Part shown: positions 25,338 to 33,435 of the stretch, piece by piece | Position numbering within the stretch: position 1 is the stretch's first letter | Layout: each line of letters starts with the position of its first letter | DNA from: Leifsonia sp052114085 | GTDB lineage: Bacteria; Actinomycetota; Actinomycetes; Actinomycetales; Microbacteriaceae | Reading direction: 5' to 3' | Assembly (NCBI RefSeq): GCF_052114085.1 | Contig: NZ_JBFREB010000001.1 | Location: 1,736,001 to 1,800,000, forward strand | Length of the DNA stretch: 64,000 bases | Position numbers and translations under genes: made by a program | The notes under the pieces: model-generated | What the model was told of the DNA's origin: nothing | The model's input: only the letters and a program-made list of their open reading frames with translations | The model's database searches: none

Positions 25338-25679
25338 ATGACGAACCTCATTGAGAGACTGACTGACTCCGTGCCCGCCTGGGGCGCGCGACTCACTTAC
25401 GGCGAAAAGACCACGCTCGACGGGCACGACATCGTCCCCGTCGCGATCGTCGCCTTCGGCTTCGGCGGCGGCGAGGGGTCTGGCGAGGATCCGGACGGTA
25501 CCGGACGTGGCGAGGGGAGCGGCGGCGGTGGCGGCGGCTATGCGATACCGATCGGCGCCTACATCGGTGGGCCCCATGGGCCGAGGTTCCGCCCGAATCC
25601 GGTCGCGGTGATCATCGCCGCGGCTCCGCTGGTGACCGCGGCCGGACTGGCGCTGGCGCGGCTGATGCGGTCCAGCTGA
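25338..25679 (+). CDS. YtfJ/GerW-type glycine-rich protein
   Basis: This 113-residue protein has the pattern V-P-VAIVAFGFGGGEGSG...GGGGGGYAIPIGAYI of the Spore_YtfJ (GerW) family, with a hydrophobic C-terminal segment (VAVIIAAAPLVTAAGLALARL). In non-sporulating actinobacteria the role of this family is unknown. The ATG at 25338 is chosen because the upstream extension is not conserved-looking. Confidence 0.75.
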   Translation: MTNLIERLTDSVPAWGARLTYGEKTTLDGHDIVPVAIVAFGFGGGEGSGEDPDGTGRGEGSGGGGGGYAIPIGAYIGGPHGPRFRPNPVAVIIAAAPLVTAAGLALARLMRSS

Positions 25680-26090
25680 TCTACGCAGCGCCGTTCTCAG
25701 CCGTGGTGGACGGTATGGCGATCGAACAAGGCGAGCTCTGCTTCATCCGGTCTCTCGAACCTGCGAATCGATTGTTCGAGTCGGGAACGGGAACGGGAAT
25801 CCGCCGCCATCCGGTTCAGTACCGACGAATGGATGGCGCCCGGGTCGTCTCGCCGGAGCCAGGGAGCCCGCAGAAGAGTATGAGCACCGGCCGTCCTGCC
25901 GTGTCGTTCGCGACGTTCACAATCCGTCCAGAATCCCGATTCGCCGATTGCCTCTGGGACACGGCAGTTGGTGACTCGCGCACCTGCCGCACGTGATCCG
26001 CATCGTACCCGTGGCACTTGGCACCGGAACCGATCGATTTCTTCGCCGATCCGTACGACGTCAGATGGCCCGCTTCTGACGCGCGGACTC
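25680..26090. other. 411 bp without a convincing gene
   Basis: Open frames exist on both strands (for example 25703-25996 on plus and 25697-26146 on minus) but their protein composition is Arg/Ser-rich and unlike real proteins. The stretch lies between the YtfJ-type gene and a truncated HAD gene and may be decayed DNA. Confidence 0.4.
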
Positions 26091-26414
26091 CTAGGTGACG
26101 CGCAGGGTCCGCTGGATCGCATCAATCGTGCTCTTGGTATCGACATGCAGGTGGGCTCGCATGCCCAGCTCCTGCGCGGCTGCGATGTTCTCAGTAACGT
26201 CGTCGATGAAGAAGACGTTGCTTGGTTGCGTGCTCATCTGACCGAGCGCGATCTCAAACGCCAACGGATTTGGCTTGGTGACACCGATCTCGTGGCTGTA
26301 GCAGATGGGGTCGAACAGTTCAGAGAACCGATAACGACGCTCCTCCTCTTCGCGCGCACCGTCGCCGGAGTTGGAAAGGATGGCGAGACCGACGCGCCCG
26401 CGGAGTGTCGACAA
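26091..26414 (-). pseudogene. Truncated HAD-superfamily hydrolase
   Basis: The minus-strand reading from about 26414 to the TAG at 26091 encodes the C-terminal half of a HAD hydrolase: LAILSNSGDG (motif II), ITVTKPNPLAF-type segment EIGVTKPNPLAFEIAL (motif III Lys), and VFFIDDVTENIAAAQELGM (motif IV). The N-terminal DxDGT nucleophile motif is missing, and the upstream sequence is not HAD-like. It therefore cannot be a working phosphatase as read; it is probably a decayed gene. Confidence 0.7.
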
Positions 26415-26529
26415 GAACACGATCGTCCCGGTGTGAACGACCGGGTGACAGGTTTGCCGCTCCTCTCTTTCACACTTGCAGAGGTCGCGCTCAACTCTGA
26501 AGGGCTGACTTTCGCCTGAACGCCGTGGC

Positions 26530-26772
26530 TTACGACGTCGCTGTTGGCCCATTGGTTGGTGCGGTGGCGAGGACGGAGGGTGGGAGTACTTCGTTTGCTT
26601 GGAGGATTTCCACTCCAAGGAGGTGACCGTCGGTGTCGAAGTCGAGGATGATCTCGCCGCGGTCGCCGGGGGTCATGATCGAGTGGATTTGGGTGGTGGC
26701 GGCCCCGTCCGGGATGGGGTCGAGGACGCTGATGTAGGCGGCGTTGGCTTCGGGGTCGTAGGTGATCTTCAT
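26530..26772 (-). CDS. DUF2283 family protein
   Basis: This 80-residue protein starts MKITYDPEANAAYISVLDPI and contains GEIILDFDTDGHLLGVEIL, the DUF2283 signature. The start lies only 2 bp after the stop of the secreted DUF4258-like gene on the same strand, so the two are almost certainly cotranscribed. DUF2283 proteins often accompany DUF4258 proteins and are suspected immunity or antitoxin partners; that is an inference, not shown. Confidence 0.9.
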   Translation of the reverse strand: MKITYDPEANAAYISVLDPIPDGAATTQIHSIMTPGDRGEIILDFDTDGHLLGVEILQANEVLPPSVLATAPTNGPTATS

Positions 26773-26774
26773 GG

Positions 26775-27590
26775 TCAGCCCTTCGTCGCGGTGATGATGT
26801 TGCCCGTCTTGTTATCAACGATGACGCGGATACGGCTCGCGCCCTTGCCCTGTGTGAAAACCGAGGTGCCTTTGTTCCCAGCGGTCTTCGCGCCATTCTG
26901 AACGACTTGCTTGATCATGGCTTGGCTGATGCCACGTGCGGCAGCCTGGGTGAGGACGTGCCGGGTCAGGTGAGCGACGACAAACAGGGCCGGGATCCAG
27001 AACGGGTCAGCGACGACGGGGTACACGGTCGCCGACGTGGGGCGCAGGTGCTGGGTGATCGTGTTGCCGTCGATGCTGAAGTACGTATCCACCGGTGAAC
27101 CGGTCGCATCCACTGCCCAGGGAGGCGCGATCGTAGAGGTCAAGTTGCCGTCGGCGTCACGGAGCGCGACACCGCCGTCCTCCAGCCCGATCAGGTCCAC
27201 GGTCGGTCCGAACGTGAATGGGAATTCGCCTGAGGCGGCGGCTGATTCCAGGTGGATCAACGCCCGATAAGCCCCGCCGCCGGCGTCCTGCACAGAGGTC
27301 GTAAAGCTCGGGCCGTAGGTGGTACCCACCATTAGGTCCCCGTTGGGCCGATGCGCCGTGGCGCTCCCAGGAAGGGTCAGCGCGGCGGTGTGTGCTGCCG
27401 ACAGTTCAACGACACCGTTGACCACCTCGACACGGGGGCGCCCCAGCGGGGGCTCCGAAACGCTTGCCGGAACCGAGCTGAGCGCTTGGCGGAGATCCTG
27501 GGTGACCTCGTTCGTGCTGGGGACCGGCGTAAATGCTGTCGCGGTGACAGTGAGGGTGGTGGCGATGGCGATCGCGGTGAAAAGCCTCAT
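26775..27590 (-). CDS. Secreted protein with DUF4258-like C-terminal domain
   Basis: This 271-residue protein has a signal peptide (MRLFTAIAIATTLTVTATAF), a central domain of about 190 residues that I do not recognise, and a C-terminal 60-residue module: HVLTQAAARGISQAMIKQVV then a Gly-rich turn and RIRVIVDNKTGNIITA. This resembles DUF4258, a BECR-fold RNase-like module found in toxins. Together with the adjacent DUF2283 gene it looks like an exported toxin and its partner. The start at 27590 is preferred because it has AAAGAGA upstream and a clean signal peptide; a TTG start 39 nt earlier is possible. Confidence 0.7.
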   Translation of the reverse strand: MRLFTAIAIATTLTVTATAFTPVPSTNEVTQDLRQALSSVPASVSEPPLGRPRVEVVNGVVELSAAHTAALTLPGSATAHRPNGDLMVGTTYGPSFTTSVQDAGGGAYRALIHLESAAASGEFPFTFGPTVDLIGLEDGGVALRDADGNLTSTIAPPWAVDATGSPVDTYFSIDGNTITQHLRPTSATVYPVVADPFWIPALFVVAHLTRHVLTQAAARGISQAMIKQVVQNGAKTAGNKGTSVFTQGKGASRIRVIVDNKTGNIITATKG

Positions 27591-27923
27591 TGATCGTCTC
27601 TTTCTCACAGGAACGGGGTGATGTTTCAATGCTCCAGTATTCTGTGAGCCTTCACATCATCCGCGGGAGTGATCCGACACGACCCTAAGTATGGCGGGGA
27701 GAGACGACTGCGTCGGGTGCGTCTGCTTGGTCTGCGAGCGCCAGGGGAGGTGGGGACCGGTACTGGGTGGTCAGAGCAGTTAGCCGAGGCTTTGCAGCGC
27801 AGATGACATAATGTGCATTATCAGCGATCGGATCTACGTAACCTGTCGATGCCGTGGGCGTCGTGTTGCCGCTGAGCGCTGAGGCGAGGAAGCGGTTCCG
27901 AGACGTACGATGAAGAGGTGTCC
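27591..27923. other. 333 bp intergenic with an AT-rich palindrome
   Basis: No convincing gene is seen. ATAATGTGCATTAT (27808-27821) is a perfect 14-bp palindrome in an otherwise GC-rich region, about 100 bp before the TetR start, and may be an operator or the -10 region of that gene. Confidence 0.4.
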
Positions 27924-28544
27924 GTGACTGGCGAGACGACAACGACGCGCCTGACCGCGCGCGGCGCGATGACCCGCGAGCGGATCGTCACTGCCGCGGC
28001 CGATCTGATGTATGTCCGGGGCGTCGGAGCGACCACTCTCGACGACGTGCTCGAGGCCAGTGGCGTCAGCAAGTCACAGCTATACCGCCACTTCGCAAAC
28101 AAGGATGAAATCGTCCGAGCTGTCATCCAGCTCATGGGCCAGCGGGTGATCGAGCGTGAACAGAATGCGCTCGGTCGCGTCTCCACCATCGCGGGACTCC
28201 GCCGCTGGCGGGACGCTCTGGTGAAGAACAACGCGCTCCGTCACGGGGCCTATGGCTGCGCGCTCGGCTCGTTCGCTTCGGAGGTAGCCGACCATGACGT
28301 CGTGGCGCGGCAGATGCTCCTGTCGCTGTTCGCCGAGTGGAAGGATCTTCTGGCCGGGGCGATCCGCCGGCTGCAGGAGCACGGAGCCCTTCCGCGTGAA
28401 GCGCCCATCGACGAGCTTGCGACAGGCCTGCTCGGCGCTCTCCAGGGCGGCTACGTCTTGGCGCAGACTGCCCGAGACGTGACGCCCATGGCGACCTCGA
28501 TCGACATGGCGCTCAGACATATCGAGAGCCTGTCGACCTCCTGA
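27924..28544 (+). CDS. TetR/AcrR family transcriptional regulator
   Basis: This 206-residue protein has the HTH segment TRERIVTAAADLMYVRGVGATTLDDVLEASGVSKSQLYRHF (in part, residues 17-56) and a C-terminal domain with GCALGSFASEVAD. The GTG at 27924 is preferred since GAAGAGG lies 5 nt upstream; an in-frame GTG at 27918 overlaps that ribosome-binding site. Two palindromes (28572 and 28651) between this gene and the alcohol dehydrogenase-like gene are likely its operators. The ligand is unknown but may be an electrophile handled by that enzyme. Confidence 0.9.
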   Translation: MTGETTTTRLTARGAMTRERIVTAAADLMYVRGVGATTLDDVLEASGVSKSQLYRHFANKDEIVRAVIQLMGQRVIEREQNALGRVSTIAGLRRWRDALVKNNALRHGAYGCALGSFASEVADHDVVARQMLLSLFAEWKDLLAGAIRRLQEHGALPREAPIDELATGLLGALQGGYVLAQTARDVTPMATSIDMALRHIESLSTS

Positions 28545-28571
28545 GCAGCTCCGCCCGACCACGGAAGAATG

Positions 28572-28585
28572 GGACTTTCGAGTCC
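28572..28585. promoter_or_regulatory. Candidate TetR operator, copy 1
   Basis: GGACTTTCGAGTCC is GGACT and AGTCC around a 4-nt centre. An almost identical second copy lies 79 bp downstream. Confidence 0.55.
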
Positions 28586-28650
28586 AGAGTTTGACGCGAA
28601 TCGGAGCGCCTGTCGCGCGAATATCACTGACCGTGATGGCGCATCCAACT

Positions 28651-28664
28651 GGACTTTCTAGTCC
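28651..28664. promoter_or_regulatory. Candidate TetR operator, copy 2
   Basis: GGACTTTCTAGTCC differs from copy 1 at one central base. It lies about 20 bp upstream of a CATAAT -10-like hexamer (28685-28690), so a bound repressor would cover the -35 region of the dehydrogenase gene. Confidence 0.6.
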
Positions 28665-28756
28665 TGTTCATGATTACCATGTTCCATAATTCGACCATGT
28701 GGTCGAACCTGGAAGTGCGCGACCCTCCTCGCGGTCGGCAATGCAAGGAGATGCCC

Positions 28757-29674
28757 ATGAAGGCGATAGCGGTGACCGATCAGGCTCAAGGACCAGCCGG
28801 AATGAAGCTCACGGAGCGGCCCGAGCCGAAGCCCGCCATCAACGACGTGATCGTCGAGGTGCATGCGGCCGCGTACGTGCCCACCGAGATCGACTGGCCG
28901 TCCACCTGGGCCGACCGCGCGGGCCGCGGCAGGACGCCGGCGATCCCGGGTCACGATGTCGCCGGCGTGGTGAGCGCGCTGGGTTATGGCACGACTGGCC
29001 CCACGGTCGGCCAGCGGGTCTTCGGCATCACGGACTGGCACCGCGACGGCACGCTCGCCGAATACGTGGCCGTCGAGTCCCGCAACCTCGCGCCGCTGCC
29101 TGGCGATGTGGAATTCACTGTCGGTGCGAGCCTTCCGATCTCCGGCCTCACCGCATGGCAAGGTCTGTTCCAGCACGGCCGACTCCGCTCGGGACAGACG
29201 GTGCTCGCCCATGGCGCAGCCGGCGCCGTCGGCACCATGGTGACGCAGCTCGCACGAGAGGCCGGCGCTCACGTCATCGGTACCGGGCGCGCCGCCGACC
29301 GTGGGAAGGCACTGGACTACGGGGCGCACGAGTTCGTCGACCTCGACAACGAGCCCCTCGAGGACGTCGGCCAGGTCGACCTGGTGTTCGACGTCATCGG
29401 TGGCGCAATCCAGGAGAGGTCTGCCGCCCTCATCCGGGCGGGTGGGACCCTTGTCACCGTGACCGGTCTGGGAAATGTGCGGCCGGTCGAGGGACTCTCC
29501 GTCGACTTCGTCGTCGAGTCCGTGCCGTCCCAGCTCACCGAGATCGTCGAGCGGGTTCGGGATGGCCGGCTTCGCACGAACATCGACGAGGTGGCAACGC
29601 TCGAGAACGCTGTCGCAGCTCTGAACCCGTCGCGGCGGCGGAACGGCAAGACCGTCATCAGCATCCACTCCTGA
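28757..29674 (+). CDS. NADPH:quinone oxidoreductase-type alcohol dehydrogenase
   Basis: This 305-residue MDR-superfamily enzyme lacks the catalytic zinc ligands of classical alcohol dehydrogenases. The N-terminal GroES-like domain has PAIPGHDVAGVV (residues 55-66) and the nucleotide site is VLAHGAAGAVGTMVTQLA (around 152-169), so an NADPH-dependent quinone or enone reductase is most likely. ATG 28757 follows AAGGAG by 6 nt; an in-frame ATG at 28751 abuts that site. It is probably repressed by the upstream TetR protein. Confidence 0.9.
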   Translation: MKAIAVTDQAQGPAGMKLTERPEPKPAINDVIVEVHAAAYVPTEIDWPSTWADRAGRGRTPAIPGHDVAGVVSALGYGTTGPTVGQRVFGITDWHRDGTLAEYVAVESRNLAPLPGDVEFTVGASLPISGLTAWQGLFQHGRLRSGQTVLAHGAAGAVGTMVTQLAREAGAHVIGTGRAADRGKALDYGAHEFVDLDNEPLEDVGQVDLVFDVIGGAIQERSAALIRAGGTLVTVTGLGNVRPVEGLSVDFVVESVPSQLTEIVERVRDGRLRTNIDEVATLENAVAALNPSRRRNGKTVISIHS

Positions 29675-29704
29675 GATCACCGTCGACCCCATTGAGGAAC
29701 CACC

Positions 29705-30178
29705 ATGAGCAGCGCAGACTTCGAGTACCCCGATGAAGCCGGATACCCCGACGGCGTCGGGACACTCACCCAGGACCAGGTCGTTCTCATCGACGAGCTG
29801 CAGGACGACCACTCCCCCACGATCCCTTTCTTCGTCTCCCGCAACGAACCGATTTCCACCTATGAAGCGATCTCCGGGGACACCGTGATCGGCGGCCTGA
29901 CCTACGACGTCGCCGCACAGGATCGCGTGGTCCTGGTCGCTGCAGCTGTGTTCCCCGAATACCGCGGGCAAGGCGTCGCCACGGAGCTGATCCGCCAGGT
30001 CCTCGACGACGTGCGCAGCCGCGGCAACACGGTCACGATCCTGTGCCCCATCGTCTGGGCCTTCATCGACCGCAGTCCCGAGTACCGCGATCTGATCGAC
30101 CCGAAGCTCCCCGGCCTCCGGAAAGCCCGCCGAGAGAACGAGCCCATTAACCACAGACAACCGCGCAACGGCAGGTGA
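29705..30178 (+). CDS. GNAT-family acetyltransferase with EYPD-AGYPDG N-terminus
   Basis: This 157-residue protein joins an acidic 25-residue leader with EYPDEAGYPDGVGTL (residues 7-21) to a YjdJ/COG2388-type GNAT domain: VFPEYRGQGVATELI carries the acetyl-CoA loop R-G-Q-G-V-A, followed by TILCPIVWAFIDRSPEYRDL. The same leader motif occurs in the unrelated small protein at 11377. The Cys in TILCPIV is typical of this subfamily. The acceptor is unknown. Confidence 0.87.
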   Translation: MSSADFEYPDEAGYPDGVGTLTQDQVVLIDELQDDHSPTIPFFVSRNEPISTYEAISGDTVIGGLTYDVAAQDRVVLVAAAVFPEYRGQGVATELIRQVLDDVRSRGNTVTILCPIVWAFIDRSPEYRDLIDPKLPGLRKARRENEPINHRQPRNGR

Positions 30179-30183
30179 ATCAC

Positions 30184-30516
30184 ATGAATTCCAGAAAGCA
30201 CAAGGAACCGCAGCACTTCCCGGTGATGGACGGCGCTCAACCAGCCCCGCGAGAGGACCAGATCGCAGGCATCGTCCAACGCGTGTGGGCCGACTCCCGC
30301 GTCTATCACCAGGATGTGGAGACGCTGCTCCGCGAGTGGCTCACCACCGACCAGTGCATCGTGAGCGAGGCTGAGTTCACGATGCTGCTGACCAAAGCGC
30401 GGGGCGAATTCGATCGCATCGCGACACCGGACAGCTCCGGCGCTCCGGTGTGCCCAGCGCATTCGCTCGTCGCCTGCGTCTACTGGGACGTACAAGAACT
30501 CGAGCGACGATCGTAG
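30184..30516 (+). CDS. Hypothetical protein
   Basis: This 110-residue soluble protein starts MNSRKHKEPQHFPVMDGAQP, followed by a helical region with VWADSRVYHQDVETLLREWL and a C-terminal CPAHSLVACVYWDVQELE segment with two cysteines. I do not recognise the family. A ribosome-binding site GGCAGGTG sits 6 nt upstream. It follows the acetyltransferase by 5 bp and is probably co-transcribed with it. Confidence 0.6.
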   Translation: MNSRKHKEPQHFPVMDGAQPAPREDQIAGIVQRVWADSRVYHQDVETLLREWLTTDQCIVSEAEFTMLLTKARGEFDRIATPDSSGAPVCPAHSLVACVYWDVQELERRS

Positions 30517-30625
30517 GTGCGGGATCCCAGACGCACGTGAGTTGGATCTCATTGTCTTGCGGCCGATATCCGCACTGTCGTAGGTTGCCTGCATCTGATG
30601 CAGGCTTCTTCGATGTGAGGGTGCG

Positions 30626-31264
30626 ATGCCGGAATCTGACCCCCACCCCAGCTCCGCTCGCACGTGGCCTTCCGAGCTTCGCGAAATCATCGCGGTGTTC
30701 GTGCTCTCGGCCACCGCGATCCTCACCGCATGGTGCGGCTTCGAATCGTCGAAGTGGAGCGGCGAAATGTCGATCGAATTCAGCGAGGCATCGTCCGCCC
30801 GGATCCAATCCCTGAATGCATCCAACGACGCTCGAGAGGCGCGATCGATCGACCTGACGGTCTACGCGCAATGGATCGACGCCCGCGCCACAGGCGATGA
30901 AGCCCTTGCTGGCTACATCGAGGGCCGCTTCACGCCGGCGTTCAGGGTGGCCTTCGATAACTGGGAGCGAACCGGCGAGGCACTGCCATCACCGTTCGCG
31001 GAACCCAGCTACGTACCAAATGGGCAGGTGGAATCCGAGGATCTTGCGACGAGGGCGACCACGACCTTCGACGCCGCACTTCACAGCAACCAGCGCGGAG
31101 ACAACTACGCACTGCTCACGGTCCTGTTCGCTCTGGTCCTCTTCTTCAGCGCGATGTCCAGCCGCAACCGCTTCCCCTGGGTCGACTGGTTCCTCCTCGG
31201 CCTTGCAATCGTGATCGCCATCATCGGGACGATCATCCTGGCGCACTACCCGGTTCTGATCTGA
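30626..31264 (+). CDS. Hypothetical membrane protein
   Basis: This 212-residue protein has one N-terminal membrane segment (residues 20-39), a soluble region of about 110 residues predicted to be helical with an Arg/Glu-rich pattern, and two adjacent C-terminal membrane segments (residues 163-206) ending ILAHYPVLI. No family is recognised with certainty. It stands alone; the ATG at 30626 has a GTGAGG-like ribosome-binding site. Confidence 0.65.
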   Translation: MPESDPHPSSARTWPSELREIIAVFVLSATAILTAWCGFESSKWSGEMSIEFSEASSARIQSLNASNDAREARSIDLTVYAQWIDARATGDEALAGYIEGRFTPAFRVAFDNWERTGEALPSPFAEPSYVPNGQVESEDLATRATTTFDAALHSNQRGDNYALLTVLFALVLFFSAMSSRNRFPWVDWFLLGLAIVIAIIGTIILAHYPVLI

Positions 31265-31321
31265 CCCACCCCCAGCCCACTGTGGTCGAGTGGACGGGAT
31301 CATCCGAAGGAAGGATGATTG

Positions 31322-32659
31322 ATGTCAGAGGGATGCGGTATATCTATAGATATGTTTACACCACAGGAATTGACCGCCCCCTCACACCCGACGCACCAGA
31401 GCACGACCCGGACTGGCCCTCCGCTTGGGAGGCGACGGTCACCGAGGTGGAGGGTGCCAGCACTTGCGGCCGGCGCGGTTATCGTGGGGGCGCTCCTCCC
31501 GGTCACTGGTGGTGGTCAGGCGCATGCGTTGGACCTCAGCGGGCCCGTGTACTCGTGGACTGCGCAAGGGGTCGTCAAGGCTTTCGCGGACGGCACGAAG
31601 ACTGTCGTGACGCCACCGTTGGCCCAGTCTCCACTCGCGGTGGACTACAACCAGAACGTGTACGCCATCCAGGGCTCTGACCTGTGGAAGTACCCCTCGC
31701 GGGGCGGAAGCGAGAAGATCTCCACCGGGCTTGCCGGCGACCGAGGGGGCATCGCCCTCGATCTTGAGGGCAACATCTACGTTGCAGATGGCTGGAAGAA
31801 GCGCGTCCAAAAGATCACCCGAGAAGGGGCCCAGTCTACGGTCGCCACCTATCGGGACGTACAGGACGCCATCGCTGTTACCCCGGCCGGCGACATCTTC
31901 ACGGTCAACTACGACACGGGCGCCGTCACCAAGACCACCGCGACGGGGGCGCAGTCGGCCGTCCCGCTTCCAGACGGAGGAGTGGCTCGAGGAATTGCCG
32001 CCGATCTGGACGGCAACATCTACGTTGGCGACCGCGCACACTTCAGAATCTCGAAGATCGTTCCCTCAGGCGTCGTCTCCACCCTCTCGCAGGTGTCGCC
32101 GACCGCCGACCTTCTCGGCGTCACCGTAGACATTCACAGAACCGTGTATGTGGCAGACGAGGGGAAGAAGCAGATCATCGAGATCGCCCCCGATAGCAGC
32201 ACCCGCGCGCTGCCTGGCCTGTGGGAGGGCACGAACCGAATTGCCACTGTCACCGCCACGTGGAACGCACTGTCGGTCGTGTCGCTGAAGAACATCACCT
32301 CTGGCCATTACGTGACGGCAGAAAACGGCGGCGCGAGCACGCTGGTGGCGAACCGCACGGCAATAGGGCCCTGGGAGAAATTCACGCTCATCTTCAACGA
32401 GGACAACACGGTCAGTCTGAAATCCTGGGCCAACGGCAGGTACGTGACTGCGGACAACGCCGGCGCCAACACATTGATCGCCAACCGCAGCACCATCGGA
32501 ACCGCTGAGAAGTTCACACTCACGTGGAACAGCGACGGCACCCACAGTCTCCGATCGGTACTCAACGGGCGCTACGTGAAATCCCCGGGTATCGGCGAGC
32601 TGACCGCGAACGGCACCACCACAGGGAGCGACACGAAATTCGCACTGACCTGGCACTAG
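31322..32659 (+). CDS. Secreted NHL-type propeller with fascin-like domain
   Basis: This 445-residue protein has an unusual 45-residue N-terminus before a membrane/signal segment (VPALAAGAVIVGALLPVTG), then about six NHL-like beta-propeller blades (for example GIALDLEGNIYVADGWKKRVQKI and GIAADLDGNIYVGDRAHFRI, both quoted in part). Residues 321-445 form three repeats of about 42 residues (NGRYVTADNAGANTLIANRS type), the pattern of a fascin-like beta-trefoil that binds polysaccharide or actin-like ligands. Fusion of the two is uncommon. GAAGGAAGG supports ATG 31322; an internal ATG near residue 11 could also be used. Likely extracellular. Confidence 0.8.
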   Translation: MSEGCGISIDMFTPQELTAPSHPTHQSTTRTGPPLGRRRSPRWRVPALAAGAVIVGALLPVTGGGQAHALDLSGPVYSWTAQGVVKAFADGTKTVVTPPLAQSPLAVDYNQNVYAIQGSDLWKYPSRGGSEKISTGLAGDRGGIALDLEGNIYVADGWKKRVQKITREGAQSTVATYRDVQDAIAVTPAGDIFTVNYDTGAVTKTTATGAQSAVPLPDGGVARGIAADLDGNIYVGDRAHFRISKIVPSGVVSTLSQVSPTADLLGVTVDIHRTVYVADEGKKQIIEIAPDSSTRALPGLWEGTNRIATVTATWNALSVVSLKNITSGHYVTAENGGASTLVANRTAIGPWEKFTLIFNEDNTVSLKSWANGRYVTADNAGANTLIANRSTIGTAEKFTLTWNSDGTHSLRSVLNGRYVKSPGIGELTANGTTTGSDTKFALTWH

Positions 32660-32706
32660 AAAGGAATGAACGAGATGGCCGACATGCAGGTCGGACACTC
32701 TGAAGC

Positions 32707-32727
32707 AGGCTCCTGACACCGGAGCCT
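32707..32727. terminator. Hairpin after the NHL-fascin gene
   Basis: AGGCTCC (32707-32713) and GGAGCCT (32721-32727) form a 7-bp stem with a 7-nt loop, 48 bp after the stop codon. Confidence 0.55.
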
Positions 32728-32789
32728 CCCGGCGCTAATGTCAGCAGCAACCGCCACGTCGGCGGCCGCCACTGCGAAGGGATGAAGCA

Positions 32790-33431
32790 ATGAGCGCCAA
32801 TGACCCCACCGACCCGATGCTGCACGAGTTCTCTCTGGATGCCCGTCACATGACGCGTTCCGCCATCAACGCCGTCCGAACGGCGTTGGGTATCAGCGGC
32901 GCCGTCGGACTGATCCTCGGGGTCGTGTTGCTGTTCTGGCCCGAGAAGACGATCGCCGTGCTGGCGATCTTCCTCGGGATCTACTTCCTCGTCGCCGGCG
33001 TGCTGCGTCTCGGCGTCGGAATCTTCAGCCGCGGAATGAGCGGAGGCTCGCGAGCACTCAACATCATTCTCGGAGTACTGCTGATTTTCGTGGGCGTCCT
33101 CGCGCTGAAGAACGTCTCCACCGCGGCCGTCACCCTGGTGATCTTCGCCGTCGCCTTCATCGGCGTCGGCTGGATCATCGAGGGCGTCATGGCCCTCGCC
33201 GAGTCTGGGCGGTCCGCGTCGTCCGGCTGGTCGATCGCCTTCGGCATCCTCAGCATCCTGGCCGGAATCGTCGTCCTGGTGCTGCCTGTGTCGTCGGCAG
33301 CGTTCCTGCTGCTGTTCGCCGCGATCGCTCTGATCGTGCTCGGCATCATCGGAATCGTCCGCGCCTTCACATTCGGGCGGGACATCCTCAAGGCGACCGA
33401 CACCGCACCGGCCGCGCCGCGAGTCGCGTAA
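32790..33431 (+). CDS. HdeD/DUF308 family membrane protein
   Basis: This 213-residue protein has six membrane segments in three pairs, with the DUF308 pattern around GVVLLFWPEKTIAVLAIFLGIYFLVAGVLRL (in part) repeated after residue 100. The family includes E. coli HdeD, linked to acid resistance. No acid-stress partner adjoins it here. An ATG follows GAAGGG. The gene end is followed by a nested hairpin and a repeat array. Confidence 0.88.
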   Translation: MSANDPTDPMLHEFSLDARHMTRSAINAVRTALGISGAVGLILGVVLLFWPEKTIAVLAIFLGIYFLVAGVLRLGVGIFSRGMSGGSRALNIILGVLLIFVGVLALKNVSTAAVTLVIFAVAFIGVGWIIEGVMALAESGRSASSGWSIAFGILSILAGIVVLVLPVSSAAFLLLFAAIALIVLGIIGIVRAFTFGRDILKATDTAPAAPRVA

Positions 33432-33435
33432 GTCG

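Noticed and set aside
25697..26146. Open frame of 149 codons on the minus strand
   Set aside because: The translation is Arg/Ser-rich with no recognisable domain and a GC pattern unlike neighbouring genes; it overlaps the HAD remnant.
27685..27942. Open frame of 85 codons on the minus strand
   Set aside because: It overlaps the TetR start region, has no ribosome-binding site and no conserved features.
22876..32790. A mobile genetic element covering the accessory stretch
   Set aside because: No transposase, integrase, phage or conjugation gene and no flanking direct repeats were found; the stretch is only described as accessory-like.
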